Shown here: one piece after another, positions 40,320 to 50,597 of the stretch
How positions within the stretch are numbered: position 1 is the stretch's first letter
How the letters are laid out: each line of letters starts with the position of its first letter
From: Bradyrhizobium sp. LTSP885
GTDB taxonomy: Bacteria > Pseudomonadota > Alphaproteobacteria > Rhizobiales > Xanthobacteraceae
Assembly (NCBI RefSeq): GCF_000938305.1
Contig: NZ_JYMT01000006.1
Coordinates: 1-64,000 of the forward strand
Reading direction: 5' to 3'
Length of the DNA: 64,000 nucleotides
Notes under the pieces: generated by a model
Seen by the model: the letters and a program-made list of their open reading frames with translations, nothing else
What the model was told of the DNA's origin: nothing
Database searches by the model: none
Program-made: the position numbers and the translations under genes

Positions 40320-41156
40320 ATGAAGAAGCTGGTCTTGGCGATTTCCCTGGTGCTTTTCGGCGCAGGCTCGGCGTTCGCGGCCGACTTGGCGCCCAGCTAC
40401 ACCAAGGCACCGCCGATGGTTGCACCTGGCTACAACTGGACCGGCTTCTACATCGGCGGCAATGTCGGCGGTGCGTGGGGCAACTCGGATCCGACCACCT
40501 CGACGGTGTTCTCGCCGATCGGCTATTTTGCGGCCAGCAGCGTTCCCGCGATCGCCCTGGTTGGCGCGCAGAGGATCAACAGCAGCAGCGTGACCGGTGG
40601 CTTCACGGCCGGCTACAACTGGCAAGTCGGCGGCGCGGTCCTCGGTATCGAGAGCGACATCAACTATTTCGGCTTCAAGGGCAGCGCGAGCGGCTCGGCA
40701 GTGTATCCGTGCTGCGCCCCGACCGCCTTCACAGTCTCCTCGTCGGTCTCGGCCGACTGGCTTGCCACCATCCGCGGCCGCATCGGTTTCCTCGCCACGC
40801 CGAACTGGCTGCTTTACGCCACCGGCGGTGCGGCAATCGCCGACGTGAAGACCAACTTCAACTTCACCGATACGTTCGCGACTGCGGCCGAGTCCGCCAC
40901 GATCCGCGACACGCGCGTCGGCTGGACCGCAGGCGCCGGCGCCGAATACGCCATCGGCAACGGCTGGTCATTCAAGGCCGAATACCTCTACGTCGATCTT
41001 GGCCGCAGCAGCGTGACCAGCAACAATCTGACCGCGTTCACTCCGGCGATCGCCTTCCCGGCCAACACGTACACCCACTCGGTTGACCTGAAATCGAACA
41101 TCGTCCGGGTTGGCATGAACTACAAGTTCGGCGGTCCGGTCGTCGCGAAATACTGA
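40320..41156 (+). CDS. Outer-membrane beta-barrel protein (Omp25/Omp31-like)
   Basis: A 278-residue protein with a signal peptide (MKKLVLAISLVLFGAGSAFA) and mature start ADLAPSYTKAPP, the form typical of alphaproteobacterial Omp25/31 proteins. The segments YNWTGFYIGGNVGGAWG and FKAEYLYVDLG, and the C-terminal strand IVRVGMNYKFGG, show an 8-stranded barrel. GGAG lies eight bases before the ATG. Followed by a strong terminator. Confidence 0.92.
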   Translation: MKKLVLAISLVLFGAGSAFAADLAPSYTKAPPMVAPGYNWTGFYIGGNVGGAWGNSDPTTSTVFSPIGYFAASSVPAIALVGAQRINSSSVTGGFTAGYNWQVGGAVLGIESDINYFGFKGSASGSAVYPCCAPTAFTVSSSVSADWLATIRGRIGFLATPNWLLYATGGAAIADVKTNFNFTDTFATAAESATIRDTRVGWTAGAGAEYAIGNGWSFKAEYLYVDLGRSSVTSNNLTAFTPAIAFPANTYTHSVDLKSNIVRVGMNYKFGGPVVAKY

Positions 41157-41180
41157 GGCAAACCGATCCGTCCCTGACGC

Positions 41181-41209
41181 AAAAGCCCCGGCCTGGCCGG
41201 GGCTTTTTT
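41181..41209 (+). terminator. Rho-independent terminator of the barrel gene
   Basis: AAAAGCCCCGGCC / GGCCGGGGCTTTTTT: a 10-bp GC-rich stem with a short loop, followed by six T. Textbook intrinsic terminator. Confidence 0.92.
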
Positions 41210-41388
41210 GTGCCCGGACGTCGCCGCCCGGCTGAGCCCGCCCGGCCGGGGGCACGGAACGAAATCCACTGTACCGCTTTGCTCAAGCGGGGCCGCTTGC
41301 TACGTTCGCAGCCGGCCCCGTTGTGCCCGATCAAGCCTTCCGAAAGAGAAGGCAGCGGGGCCATGCCGTGAAGCCCTGGAGGAAGATC

Positions 41389-42651
41389 ATGAGGCCCATC
41401 GTAAATGAACCGCTGTCCCGCCACGCCCTCGCCTTCGTGCTGGCTGGCGGGCGCGGCAGCAGACTTCAGGAGCTGACCGACAGGCGCGCCAAGCCTGCGG
41501 TCTATTTCGGCGGAAAATCCCGGATCATCGATTTCGCGCTCTCCAACGCCGTGAACTCCGGCATTCGGCGCATCGCGGTCGCGACCCAGTACAAGGCCCA
41601 CAGCCTGATCCGGCATCTGCAGGGCGGCTGGAACTTCTTCCGCCCGGAGCGAAACGAGAGTTTTGATATCCTGCCCGCGAGCCAGCGCGTCTCGGAGACC
41701 AACTGGTACCTCGGCACGGCCGACGCGGTCTATCAGAACATCGACATCATCGAGCCGCATGGCAGCAAATACATCGTGCTGCTGGCGGGCGACCACATCT
41801 ACAAGATGGACTACGAGCTGATGCTGAAGCAGCATGTCGAGAGCGGCGCCGACGTCACGGTCGGCTGCCTCGAGATGCCGCGGGCGGAATCCAGCGGCTT
41901 CGGCATCATGCATATCGACGACAACGGCCTGATCCAGTCCTTCCTCGAGAAGCCGGCCGATCCGCCACCGATGCCCGGCAAGCCCGACAAGTCGCTCGCC
42001 AGCATGGGCATCTATGTGTTCGATTCCCAATTCCTGTTCGATGAGCTGAAGCGCGACGCCGCCGACCCGAATTCGGCCCACGATTTCGGCAAGGACATCA
42101 TTCCCCATATCGTGAAGCACGGCAAAGCGGTGGCGCATCAGTTCAACGATTCCTGCGTCCGCTCCGGTGACGATCCGCGCGCCTATTGGCGCGACGTCGG
42201 CACCGTCGACGCCTATTGGGCCGCCAACATCGATCTCACCGATGTGGTGCCGGAACTCGATCTCTACGATCGCTCCTGGCCGATCTGGACCTATGCCGAG
42301 ATCACGCCGCCGGCCAAATTCGTCCATGACGAGGACGGGCGGCGCGGACAGGCGGTGACGTCGCTGGTCTCAGGCGGCTGTATCATCTCCGGCGCGGCGC
42401 TGCGCCGCTCCCTGCTGTTCACCGGCGTGCACGTCAATTCATACGCCAGCATTGAGAATGCGGTGATCATGCCCTACGTCAATATCGGCCGCGGCGCACA
42501 GCTCACGAATGTCGTGATCGATCGCGGCGTGAAGATTCCGGAAGGCCTCGTGGTCGGCGAGGACCCCGAATCCGACGGCAAGCGATTCCGCACGACCTCG
42601 CAGGGCATCTCGCTGATCACGCAGGCGATGATCGACAGGCTCGGGACATGA
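41389..42651 (+). CDS. glgC: Glucose-1-phosphate adenylyltransferase
   Basis: A 420-residue ADP-glucose pyrophosphorylase, which makes ADP-glucose from ATP and glucose-1-phosphate for glycogen synthesis. Nucleotide-binding motif [21 protein letters not shown] split over residues 14-34, then [23 protein letters not shown] and the C-terminal left-handed beta-helix. The ATG follows GGAGGAAG; an earlier in-frame start is less likely. Its stop overlaps the glgA start (ATGA). Confidence 0.96.
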   Translation: MRPIVNEPLSRHALAFVLAGGRGSRLQELTDRRAKPAVYFGGKSRIIDFALSNAVNSGIRRIAVATQYKAHSLIRHLQGGWNFFRPERNESFDILPASQRVSETNWYLGTADAVYQNIDIIEPHGSKYIVLLAGDHIYKMDYELMLKQHVESGADVTVGCLEMPRAESSGFGIMHIDDNGLIQSFLEKPADPPPMPGKPDKSLASMGIYVFDSQFLFDELKRDAADPNSAHDFGKDIIPHIVKHGKAVAHQFNDSCVRSGDDPRAYWRDVGTVDAYWAANIDLTDVVPELDLYDRSWPIWTYAEITPPAKFVHDEDGRRGQAVTSLVSGGCIISGAALRRSLLFTGVHVNSYASIENAVIMPYVNIGRGAQLTNVVIDRGVKIPEGLVVGEDPESDGKRFRTTSQGISLITQAMIDRLGT

Positions 42652-44105
42652 CGCCGATCCGCGTCCTCGCGGTCGCCTCGGAAATCTACCCGATCATCAA
42701 GACCGGCGGGCTGGCCGACGTGGCCGGCGCGCTGCCGGCGGCGTTGCGGGAGCACGGTGTCGCCACGCGGACGCTGGTGCCTGGATATCCCGGCGTCCTC
42801 AATGCGCTTGCCTCAGCCGAAACGCTGCTGGATTGGCCGGAATTCTACGGCGGGCCGATCCGCGTGCTCGGCGGGTCGCATGACGGCCTCGATCTCTACG
42901 CGCTCGACGCGCCGCGTCTGTTCGCGCGCCCGGGTAACCCCTATGCCGGTCCCGACGGACGCGATTGGCCGGACAACGGCATCCGCTTTGCGGCGCTCGC
43001 GCGGATGGCGGCCGAGATCGGCCAGGGTGCGATACCGTCCTTTGTACCTGACATCGTCCACGCACATGATTGGCAGGCCGGGCTGGTGCCGGCCCATCTG
43101 CACTACAGCAACAGGCCGCGGCCGGGCACTGTGATGACGGTGCACAACCTCGCCTATCAGGGACAATTTTCACCTGACATGCTCGCGAGCTTCGGACTGC
43201 CGGATGAGTCTTACGCGGTCGGCGGCGTCGAATATTACGGCACGATCAGCTTCCTGAAGGCCGGCCTGCAATTCGCCGACCGCATCACCACGGTGTCTCC
43301 GACCTATGCGCAGGAGATCCAGAGCGACGAAGGCGGCATGGGGCTCGGCGGCCTGCTGCGCGAACGCTCCGATGTGCTGAGCGGCATCCTCAACGGCATC
43401 GACATCGCGGTTTGGAATCCGGCGACCGATCCTGACATCGCCGCGCGCTTCAGCGCGGAGCAACTGGTGCCACGCGCGGCAAACAAGGCGGCGCTGCAGC
43501 AACGCTTCGGGCTCGATCCCGCAGCCGACGCGCTGCTGCTCGGCGTCATCAGCCGGCTGTCATGGCAGAAGGGCCTCGATCTCCTGCTCGAGACCATCCC
43601 GACACTGCTGGGCGAAGGCATCCAGCTGGCTCTGCTTGGGAGCGGCGATCGCGATCTCCAGGATCGCTATCAGGCGCTGGCCGATGCCAATCCCGGACGG
43701 ATCTCGGTGAAGATCGGCTATGATGAGGCGCTGGCCCACCTGATCCAGGCGGGTTCGGATGCGCTCGCCGTGCCGTCGCGGTTCGAGCCCTGCGGCCTCA
43801 CCCAGCTCTGCGCGCTACGCTACGGCGCAGTCCCTGTTGTCGCTGATGTCGGCGGGCTTGCCGACACGGTGCTCGATGTCGGCGAAGCCGCGGTCACCGG
43901 CGGGGAGGCAACCGGCGTCAAGTTCGCACCCGTCACATCGGAAGCGCTGGCCCACGCGCTCCGCAAGGCGAACCTGCTGTTCAACGACAAGGTAACCTGG
44001 CGCCGGCTGCAGCAAGGTGGCATGGCAACGGACGTCTCCTGGCACAACCGTGCCGGCCAATACGCCGCGCTCTATCGCGACCTCGCTGCTGCGCGCCAAG
44101 TCTAG
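42648..44105 (+). CDS. glgA: Glycogen synthase (ADP-glucose)
   Basis: A 485-residue GT5 glucosyltransferase that extends the glucan chain from ADP-glucose. The ADP-glucose-binding loop is [13 protein letters not shown] near the N-terminus; C-terminal marks are [12 protein letters not shown] and [18 protein letters not shown]. Translationally coupled to glgC. No glgB, glgX or glgP lies nearby in this window. Confidence 0.96.
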   Translation: MTPIRVLAVASEIYPIIKTGGLADVAGALPAALREHGVATRTLVPGYPGVLNALASAETLLDWPEFYGGPIRVLGGSHDGLDLYALDAPRLFARPGNPYAGPDGRDWPDNGIRFAALARMAAEIGQGAIPSFVPDIVHAHDWQAGLVPAHLHYSNRPRPGTVMTVHNLAYQGQFSPDMLASFGLPDESYAVGGVEYYGTISFLKAGLQFADRITTVSPTYAQEIQSDEGGMGLGGLLRERSDVLSGILNGIDIAVWNPATDPDIAARFSAEQLVPRAANKAALQQRFGLDPAADALLLGVISRLSWQKGLDLLLETIPTLLGEGIQLALLGSGDRDLQDRYQALADANPGRISVKIGYDEALAHLIQAGSDALAVPSRFEPCGLTQLCALRYGAVPVVADVGGLADTVLDVGEAAVTGGEATGVKFAPVTSEALAHALRKANLLFNDKVTWRRLQQGGMATDVSWHNRAGQYAALYRDLAAARQV

Positions 44106-44139
44106 ACGCAACAAGGCTAGACCCAACAAGGCTGGACGC
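44104..44139. repeat. Short tandem repeat after glgA
   Basis: Units of about 15 bases of the type TAGACGCAACAAGGC and TAGACCCAACAAGGC, plus a partial third, start within the glgA stop codon. Confidence 0.5.
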
Positions 44140-44142
44140 GAC

Positions 44143-44192
44143 AGCGCATTCTCGAGCGAAATGGATACCGGTTCGCGTCAAGACAAGCAGTC
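44143..44192. repeat. Dispersed hairpin repeat, decayed copy 3
   Basis: Matches the left arm and centre of the 5882-5933 element (CGAGCGAAATGGATACCGGT) but the right arm has diverged, so the outer hairpin is lost. It lies between the convergent glgA and small-partner genes. Confidence 0.65.
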
Positions 44193-44219
44193 TAGCGCTG
44201 GTTTGCCGCCTCAATCACA

Positions 44220-44558
44220 TCACTCCTGGCACCCTGCATCAATCCAGTCGGCCAGCTCCTTGACCTGAGTCTTGTCAAAGAACGGAGGACCATCCGCCGG
44301 CATCTGATCGAACACGGTCGACGTTCCGTTCAAGACCTGAATGAGCGTCGACATCGCAGAATTGTGCGGAATTAGAATTCGAACCGGATTATTTTTGTTG
44401 TCCGTCACACCCGGGATATTGCCTTGCGTGAATTGCGTGTAGGTCAGGCTGTTCCAGAAATCCTTGTGCGGAGACGTCGGCACGTCAGGCATGTCTCCGT
44501 TTGCGTTCAGGAACTGGTTGATGAAGTCCTGGACGTCCTTGAATGAATTTATCGCCAT
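44220..44558 (-). CDS. Small protein, partner of the cytochrome-like gene
   Basis: A 112-residue protein with no signal peptide. The C-terminal part (STVFDQMPADGPPFFDKTQVKELADWIDAGCQE) resembles the end of cytochrome-c-type domains (MP...WIDxGC) but there is no CxxCH, so no heme is expected. I cannot name a family. The ATG follows GGGAG and lies one base after the stop of the upstream gene, so the two are co-translated. Confidence 0.7.
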   Translation of the reverse strand: MAINSFKDVQDFINQFLNANGDMPDVPTSPHKDFWNSLTYTQFTQGNIPGVTDNKNNPVRILIPHNSAMSTLIQVLNGTSTVFDQMPADGPPFFDKTQVKELADWIDAGCQE

Positions 44559-44559
44559 A

Positions 44560-46050
44560 TTATTTTCTCCCATCTGTCGTCGACCCATCCATCGTCGACC
44601 GCATGAGGTCGATAAGTTCCTGGATGTGTTCTGCCTTCTTGATTTTGGTGCCGAGAGGCTGTGACATCTCCGCTGAAGTGGGGCCGCTCGTGCTCGGTGT
44701 TGCCGAACCGCCGCTGGTGACTCCGTTAACGGCAAGCGACCATAGAAAATCCGTTTGCGCCTTTGTCTTGTTGTGACAGTTCATGCAACCGGAATTGATC
44801 TTTGTTTGATCGAACGTTTCCATGGTGGCGTTGGCAAATGCGCTCTTGTCGTTTCCGTTGTTGCCCGGAAAGGTGTTGGCAGCCGTTCCGTCCTGTGATG
44901 GCGGCACGCTGGGGAGGCTTGGCGGATTGGGAACCGGCCATTGCGTCATCACGAGCTGGTAGTTTTTCCAGACAGTATTCGCGAGGGCGGCCTGATAGCG
45001 CGCATTGGTTCCCGTCGTGGGGACAATCCCGCCCGCAGCGGCGCTGAAGATTGGCGTGAGGCGCTGCACGTTGTAGGGCGTGGGCGGCGGAAATTTCGGC
45101 GGCCACAAATTGTCGGTTGGAAAGTTTCTTGGCATCGGCACGCCTGTGCCGTTGTTCAGCGCCATACCATGGCCGGTGGTCGGGGCGACGTTATCGACAT
45201 GTTCGAATGTGCTCCAGATCCACTGAGGTCTCGATGACGTCTTTTGGACGATGTGAAGGCCAATCAAGCCAATCAGTTTTTGGCTGCAGGTCTTGTCGGT
45301 CGGGTCAAGCAGCCACGCCATTCGCGTGTAGTAGCGCGCCGGATCTACGACATTTGTCATGTCCATCCACGCCGCCTTGACATCGATTGAACCGTTCGGA
45401 AGCGTGACGTTGGTCTGATTGGCAACCAGATACAGCTTGTCGGCGACGATCTTCGTGTATTCAGTTTCGTTGAAGCCCGTCCAATACCGCACATAGGTGT
45501 TGTTCTGCGCAACCAGAGTGCCGACGAGCGGCTGGCCCGGCGGAAACCCGGCTTCGCCCAGATTTCCGAATTTGGAGAACGAAAAGGTCCCCAGGATCAT
45601 GTCGGTGAGACCGACCTGCGGCAGATTGCAGGGATTGTTTTGCGCGACGGCACTCCAGGGACCGGGATCTGTGGGGCGATCCGGAAACAACTCCCACTCG
45701 GCCTTGTAAGTCTCAAACACCAGCGGCCGTGACGTATCGCCGAGCTTCAAAGTGGTGTCGGGTTGCCCGCGATGATTGAGGTCGGCCGGCCACACCAGCG
45801 AGATGAATGCTCGCCAGGAGTAATCGTCGAAATATTGAATCGGGAGAATGTTGAAATTGGCGATGCAAACGTCGGCTGGCGTCTGCGGCGATATGGTTGG
45901 CTGCGGATCAGGCGCGCAGGCGCCGGCAGCTTGCGCGCCATCAAACGCGAGTCCGCCCGGCGTGCAGTTGAGCGAAGTCCCCAGGGTGAGGATCGCCGTA
46001 CTCAGCAGCGTCATACGGATACGCCGATTCCATGGTGCACGACGGGTCAT
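44560..46050 (-). CDS. Exported c-type-cytochrome-like protein (single CxxCH)
   Basis: A 496-residue protein with an N-terminal signal region (MTLLSTAILTLG...) and one heme-c motif CMNCH at residues 422-426 near the C-terminus. The body contains many aromatic residues (FDDYSWRAFISLVWP, YVRYWTGFNETEY) and a conserved-looking HIVQKTSSRPQWIWSTFEHVDN block, which suggests an enzyme rather than a simple electron carrier. ATG follows GGGAGGGG. I recognise no precise family. Composition is lower in GC than its neighbours, and 46051-46442 upstream is also AT-richer, which hints at transfer. Confidence 0.75.
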   Translation of the reverse strand: MTRRAPWNRRIRMTLLSTAILTLGTSLNCTPGGLAFDGAQAAGACAPDPQPTISPQTPADVCIANFNILPIQYFDDYSWRAFISLVWPADLNHRGQPDTTLKLGDTSRPLVFETYKAEWELFPDRPTDPGPWSAVAQNNPCNLPQVGLTDMILGTFSFSKFGNLGEAGFPPGQPLVGTLVAQNNTYVRYWTGFNETEYTKIVADKLYLVANQTNVTLPNGSIDVKAAWMDMTNVVDPARYYTRMAWLLDPTDKTCSQKLIGLIGLHIVQKTSSRPQWIWSTFEHVDNVAPTTGHGMALNNGTGVPMPRNFPTDNLWPPKFPPPTPYNVQRLTPIFSAAAGGIVPTTGTNARYQAALANTVWKNYQLVMTQWPVPNPPSLPSVPPSQDGTAANTFPGNNGNDKSAFANATMETFDQTKINSGCMNCHNKTKAQTDFLWSLAVNGVTSGGSATPSTSGPTSAEMSQPLGTKIKKAEHIQELIDLMRSTMDGSTTDGRK

Positions 46051-46442
46051 TTCCCCTCCCACTTTCTTGTCCGCTGCGCTCGGCCGAGCGCAGGCCCGAC
46101 CAGGAGCTACGGCCATAGGTGTTTTGTCGGCAGGATTTCAGATCACCAAAAATGTCGAGCGAACAACGCCGGCAGGCTAACACCTGCGCTCGCCCACGTT
46201 TTCAAATCCTGTGTTTCTATTGTTCACGGTTGTTGTTGGAAGCTATAAAATCTTCCAGCAGATCGCGCATAACGAAAATTCATCCGCACCAAAGTAGCGA
46301 TTGAGTATGGAATAACTCAAAAGGAAAGTCTATCGCCAGTTTTATCTTTAGTCGGCACAACGTGAAACTGCAGGACGACCGAAGATTTGTCGGTTCGAGG
46401 AGACGCAGCAGCTCCGCTGCGCGCACCAAGTCGCCCGCACGC
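46051..46442. other. AT-richer gene-free stretch upstream of the cytochrome-like gene
   Basis: About 390 bases without a convincing gene, visibly lower in GC. It must hold the promoter of the minus-strand cytochrome-like operon. At 46404-46421 CGCAGC-AGCTCC-GCTGCG forms a short hairpin just downstream of the lipase gene, possibly part of its terminator. Confidence 0.4.
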
Positions 46443-47708
46443 TCAATCGTTGAACGGAATCCCCTCCGCCGGCTTGCCCGGCGCGTCGGGTGCCGCGATC
46501 GAGGCGCAATTGCTTTGCGGCTTACGGCCGGCGAGCGTGTCGCGGAAGAAGGCCAGCGCATCGGGGAAGGCGGCATTCAGGCCGCCATTGTGCGTAGCGC
46601 CGGGATAGGTCTTCCAGACCACGTCACTGCCCGCGGCGCACAGCGCGGCCACCGCGCCATACTGGCGTTGCGGCACCAGCACGGAATCCGCTAGCCCGGT
46701 GCCGAGCAGCACCGGAACAGGCATCTTGACCAGCGACATGTCGGTGACCGGCGTCAGGTCCGCCTCGACCTTCGCGATCGGCTCGGCGTAGGCATTGGCT
46801 GATGTGATGTCGTTTTGCTTGGCGATCTCGCGCATTTCCCCGGTGCAGGCTTCGCGTGCCGCCTTGAGAATCAGCTTGCCCTTGTCGGTCACGAGGCTGT
46901 CGACCGCGGGCGCACCGTCTGGCAGCGCGCCGCCGAGCATCATCAAGGAGACATAGATCGGCGAGCCGATCGCGAGCGACACCGGCGGCTTGTACGGACT
47001 GTCCGGAAATGTCGAGACGAGTCCGGTGGCGACAGTGGCGACTAACTGCAAATCGGGCGCATAGCTCGGCGCGATGCGGGTGGCGCCGAGGGCGGCACCC
47101 GAGCCTTGCGACTGGCCTGTGATGAACACCTTGGCGGCGAGCTTGTCGGAATGCGCCGCGAATGCCGCGCGCACGGCGTCGAGCACCGAGCGCCCTTCCG
47201 CCTCCCAGATCAGATAAGTGTGCGGGCCGGGTCCGCCGAGCCCCTGATAGTCGGTCGCGACCACAGCGAAGCCGCTTTCGAGCCAGCGGTTGATGTAGGT
47301 CGCATCGCGCGGCTTGTGTCCGGTCCAGGACGGCGCGCAGCGATCGGAGACGCCGAGCGTGCCGTGCGCCCATACGACCACGGGCCAGCCACCGACCGGC
47401 GCGTCGCCCTTCGGCAAATACAACGTGCCGCTGACCGGCACGATGCCGGCATGCCAGCGCAGATCCATCGAGGTGTAGAGCATGCGGTTGGCGAGCGAAG
47501 CGTGCGTGATCTCGGCTTGCGCCGGCATCGGCTCCTCGCGGAGCATCACGCCGGCGCGTGCCGGCAGGTCCTTGTCCCAATCGTAGAAGGCGGACAAATG
47601 CTGGTCACCGACCTGCGGACCGGTGGGCAGCGCCGCGTTGTCCGCATGCACCGGCACGGCGGCGAGCGCGATCGCCACGGCTCCAACGAACGTCATTCCC
47701 CTGCGCAT
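46443..47708 (-). CDS. Exported lipase / alpha-beta hydrolase (secretory lipase type)
   Basis: A 421-residue protein with a signal peptide (ending VHA before DNAA). The alpha/beta-hydrolase nucleophile elbow is GQSQGSG, the oxyanion region VVVWAHGTLGVSD, and the catalytic His is in ATHNGG. The layout fits secretory lipases (LIP family). ATG follows GGAGG. Probably periplasmic or secreted esterase; single gene. Confidence 0.87.
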   Translation of the reverse strand: MRRGMTFVGAVAIALAAVPVHADNAALPTGPQVGDQHLSAFYDWDKDLPARAGVMLREEPMPAQAEITHASLANRMLYTSMDLRWHAGIVPVSGTLYLPKGDAPVGGWPVVVWAHGTLGVSDRCAPSWTGHKPRDATYINRWLESGFAVVATDYQGLGGPGPHTYLIWEAEGRSVLDAVRAAFAAHSDKLAAKVFITGQSQGSGAALGATRIAPSYAPDLQLVATVATGLVSTFPDSPYKPPVSLAIGSPIYVSLMMLGGALPDGAPAVDSLVTDKGKLILKAAREACTGEMREIAKQNDITSANAYAEPIAKVEADLTPVTDMSLVKMPVPVLLGTGLADSVLVPQRQYGAVAALCAAGSDVVWKTYPGATHNGGLNAAFPDALAFFRDTLAGRKPQSNCASIAAPDAPGKPAEGIPFND

Positions 47709-47833
47709 GGTCGCCTCCGTGATTTATCGTTGCTGAAGACCGTAATTGACGCGACAGGCACGAGCCAGCGCTTTGACGGCATTGCTCAATGCCGATTTCA
47801 CATCGATCGCGGCCGATCGGCAGTCGTGCACGA

Positions 47834-48166
47834 TCAGTGCAGGAGATCGCAGGCCGCGATGCGGTTGATGTCGGCCAGCCGCCGGTCGGTATTTCCGCGC
47901 AGATCGAGGCTGGCGACGAGGTCGAGCAGGCGGCCATAGGCGCGGTCGGCGACCGTGACGGGCAGCGGCGCTTCATCGAAAGCCTCGATATAGCTGCCGA
48001 CGAGACCGCTCAGCAGCCGGCACACGGCCCGTTGCTCGGGGTCGTCGCTGCTCAAGGTCTCGAGTTTTTGCTGGAAGGTCTTGAAGGTCCGCAGCCCGTG
48101 GTGCTGTTGCGAAAGCCACGTATGCAAGTCGGACGCAAGGAAGTCGGATGTAACGAATTCGGTCAT
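47834..48166 (-). CDS. Hypothetical protein
   Basis: A 110-residue acidic, probably all-helical protein without signal peptide or known motif. The ATG follows GAAGAGG at good spacing, which supports it as a real gene. Its neighbours (secreted lipase, beta-lactamase-fold protein, same strand) are not obviously linked in function. Confidence 0.6.
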   Translation of the reverse strand: MTEFVTSDFLASDLHTWLSQQHHGLRTFKTFQQKLETLSSDDPEQRAVCRLLSGLVGSYIEAFDEAPLPVTVADRAYGRLLDLVASLDLRGNTDRRLADINRIAACDLLH

Positions 48167-48294
48167 GTCAGCCTCTTCAAATTGGAGAAGAAGCTACTGG
48201 CTTATACAGCCGGCCGTCGTGCCGCGCCATCACAATTTTCGCACCCCGCCTCCGCGTTTGCGCAAGCGTGTCATTGGACTGGCACGCATTGTGG

Positions 48295-49419
48295 TTAAAG
48301 TCGCGCGAGCGCCGGCAAAATCCTGTAGCGCGCGATCTCGTGCGGATACTCGCCGCGATTGGCGAGCAGCACGATGCCGAGTTTTCGCGCCGGCACCAGG
48401 CCGAGATAAGCCGAGGCGTTGTTGAGGCCGCCGGGCTTGTCGATGACAGTGATGCCGTCGAGGCGCACATGCTCCCACGCCATCGCCTGCCCGAATTTGT
48501 CCTCGACCCGAAAGCGTTCGCGCTCGGTCATCTCCAACGCAGCGCGCAGGTCGGGATCGATCACCGCGCCATCGAGACAGGCGCGAAGGAAGATGCCGAG
48601 ATCACGGGCGGAGGAGAACATCTGGCCGGTGCCTGCGAAGTCGTAGTAACTTTGCTGGTTGCCCGGTGGACCGATCGGCACGCCCTGGTCGGAATAACCC
48701 TGAACCACAGACTGCATGATCTGGGGCGTCATCACCGCGCGATTATCCTCGCCGCGCTCCGGAATGAATGTCGACGTCATGCCGAGCGGCTTGAGGATGC
48801 GGTTGTCGATCAGCACGCCGATCGGCATGCCGTAGCGCCGCTCTAGCACGAGCTGCAGCAGGACATAGCCGGCGTGGGTGTAGATGCGCCGCTTGCCGGG
48901 CTGTTCTCCCGTAGGCGGGCTCCACGCATTGAGCATCGCGATGAACTGGTCACGGCTGAACGTCTGGTCCGGCCAGGGCGGATGATCGGTCGGCAGCAGC
49001 AGCCCTGACGTATGGGTGACGAGTTCGCCGATGGTAACGCGGCTTATATAATCGCCGCGCAGCTCCGGCAGATATTTGTCGACGGGATCATCCAGCCGCA
49101 GTTCGCCGCGACCGACGCCAAGCGCGACCAGCGTGGCCTCGAAGATCTTCCGCAGCGATGCGAGATTGAACAAGGTGTCCGGCGTGACCGGCCGTTTGGC
49201 GGCATCGTCGGCGAAGCCAAAGCTGAAGAATGCAAGATGGCCGCCAGCATAGACGGCCGCTGCAAGACCGCCCGGGTCGGCCGCAGTCGCCGTCGGCGCC
49301 AGCTCGCTCGTCACGATGTCCCTGATCTGCGCCTGCATGTCGGGCTCCGAGCCCGCGCCTGCAATCGCGGACACGGCAAGCAAAACGGTCGCAATCTGGA
49401 CGGTAAACCACACCCTCAT
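48295..49419 (-). CDS. Exported serine hydrolase, class C beta-lactamase fold
   Basis: A 374-residue protein with a signal peptide (MRVWFTVQIATVLLAVSAIAGAG cut region, residues 1-23). SxxK is SLRK, the second motif is YTHAGY in place of YxN, and the third motif region is DKPGGLNNASAYLG. As with the protein at 33184, this fits penicillin-binding-protein-like esterases or D-peptidases. A start 30 codons upstream is less likely. Not paralogous enough to the 33184 protein to suggest recent duplication. Confidence 0.85.
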   Translation of the reverse strand: MRVWFTVQIATVLLAVSAIAGAGSEPDMQAQIRDIVTSELAPTATAADPGGLAAAVYAGGHLAFFSFGFADDAAKRPVTPDTLFNLASLRKIFEATLVALGVGRGELRLDDPVDKYLPELRGDYISRVTIGELVTHTSGLLLPTDHPPWPDQTFSRDQFIAMLNAWSPPTGEQPGKRRIYTHAGYVLLQLVLERRYGMPIGVLIDNRILKPLGMTSTFIPERGEDNRAVMTPQIMQSVVQGYSDQGVPIGPPGNQQSYYDFAGTGQMFSSARDLGIFLRACLDGAVIDPDLRAALEMTERERFRVEDKFGQAMAWEHVRLDGITVIDKPGGLNNASAYLGLVPARKLGIVLLANRGEYPHEIARYRILPALARL

Positions 49420-49777
49420 TGCCGCGATCCTCAGACGGGAAAGAGGCGGCGCAATGACCGTTCCGTCGGCCAGAACCGTTATGGCAATTGCAACCGCCCT
49501 CCCGTGCACACCAGCTACCGCGCTGGAACTTGATCAGCATCAGCGGGCACAGATCCCGTCCAGGGACGTTTCCAACTAGCAACAATTCGTCAATCGAAGC
49601 TTGCTGTGGTCCCATCGATTCGAGCGAAAGATCGCTGCGATTCCGGTTCCAGATCCGGGCTCCAGTTTTCGCCCACAGGAATCGTCTTGATTTGCTGCGA
49701 CTTAGCTGGCGGTCGCGGCCAAGCGGTATTCTGGGCCGACACCGCTTAAGAGGAATGCTGCGACATAGTGCCCGGGC
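49420..49777. other. Gene-free stretch
   Basis: Between the beta-lactamase-fold gene and the TetR gene. No gene, repeat or clear terminator was recognised. A segment at about 49617-49650 faintly recalls the dispersed hairpin repeat but is too divergent to call. Confidence 0.35.
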
Positions 49778-50425
49778 TCAGGCGCGCTGGCGTTGCGGCT
49801 TCGCGGTGTCCTTCGCGGCGTCCTTGGCCGGCAGCGGCATGGTGAAGCCGTACAGGAACAGGTCCACCACCATGTCGGCGAATTCTTTTGGATCGACCCC
49901 GCCTCTCGGATCGTACCAAGTGTGGCTGAAGTTCAGCATGCCGAACAGCATCATGCTGTAGATCTTCTTGGTGCGCTTGACGATCTTGCCTTCCTTGTCG
50001 AGCCGGATCAGCAGGTCAGCGACCACGTCGACCAATTGGCGCTCCAGCGCCTTGATGGCGGCCTGCTCGGTCTCGGCGAGGAACGACAAATCGTTCAGGA
50101 TCACACGCTGCTCGTCGCTGGAGCGCGCGTTGAGTTCGACGATGGCATGGATCGCGACGCGAAACTGCTCCAGCGTCGTCGTCTTGCCGGCCATCGCAGC
50201 CTCGACGTCCGCGATCATCTCGCGGATATGCGCATCAAGGATCGCGAACAGGATCGCTTCCTTGGAATCGAAATAGTGATACAGCGCGCCGCGCGAGAGC
50301 TTGCAGGCGTCGGCGAGATCCGAGATCGACGCGCGCATGTAGCCCTGCCGGGCGAACAGACCGCAGGCCGAGGTGAGGATGCCCCGCTGAATGTCGTCGT
50401 AATTCTCAGAGCGCGTCCGCGCCAT
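49778..50425 (-). CDS. TetR-family transcriptional regulator
   Basis: A 215-residue repressor with the N-terminal HTH (ASISDLADACKLSRGALYHYFDSKEAIL) and a C-terminal TetR_C-type ligand domain. It is divergent from the FAD oxidoreductase/Liv operon. The palindrome GAACGGCCGTTC at 50598-50609 between them is its likely operator. Regulators placed like this usually sense an acyl-CoA or aromatic acid (family knowledge). Confidence 0.92.
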   Translation of the reverse strand: MARTRSENYDDIQRGILTSACGLFARQGYMRASISDLADACKLSRGALYHYFDSKEAILFAILDAHIREMIADVEAAMAGKTTTLEQFRVAIHAIVELNARSSDEQRVILNDLSFLAETEQAAIKALERQLVDVVADLLIRLDKEGKIVKRTKKIYSMMLFGMLNFSHTWYDPRGGVDPKEFADMVVDLFLYGFTMPLPAKDAAKDTAKPQRQRA

Positions 50426-50597
50426 CAGCGTCTCTCTTGTCCATAACAGGCATCGCCGTGATCGGGCGACTCCGGTCTCTCTATACTAGAGCCTTATACT
50501 TGAGCCTTGCCCCGCACTCCCGCGCTTTGCAGGGCCATCCACCAGAACCTCTTGCAACACCCGCCAAGAACCGTCGGCCTGCGGCAAAAAATAATTT

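Noticed and set aside
49617..49650. Possible further copy of the dispersed hairpin repeat
   Set aside because: Only short segments match and the centre is different.
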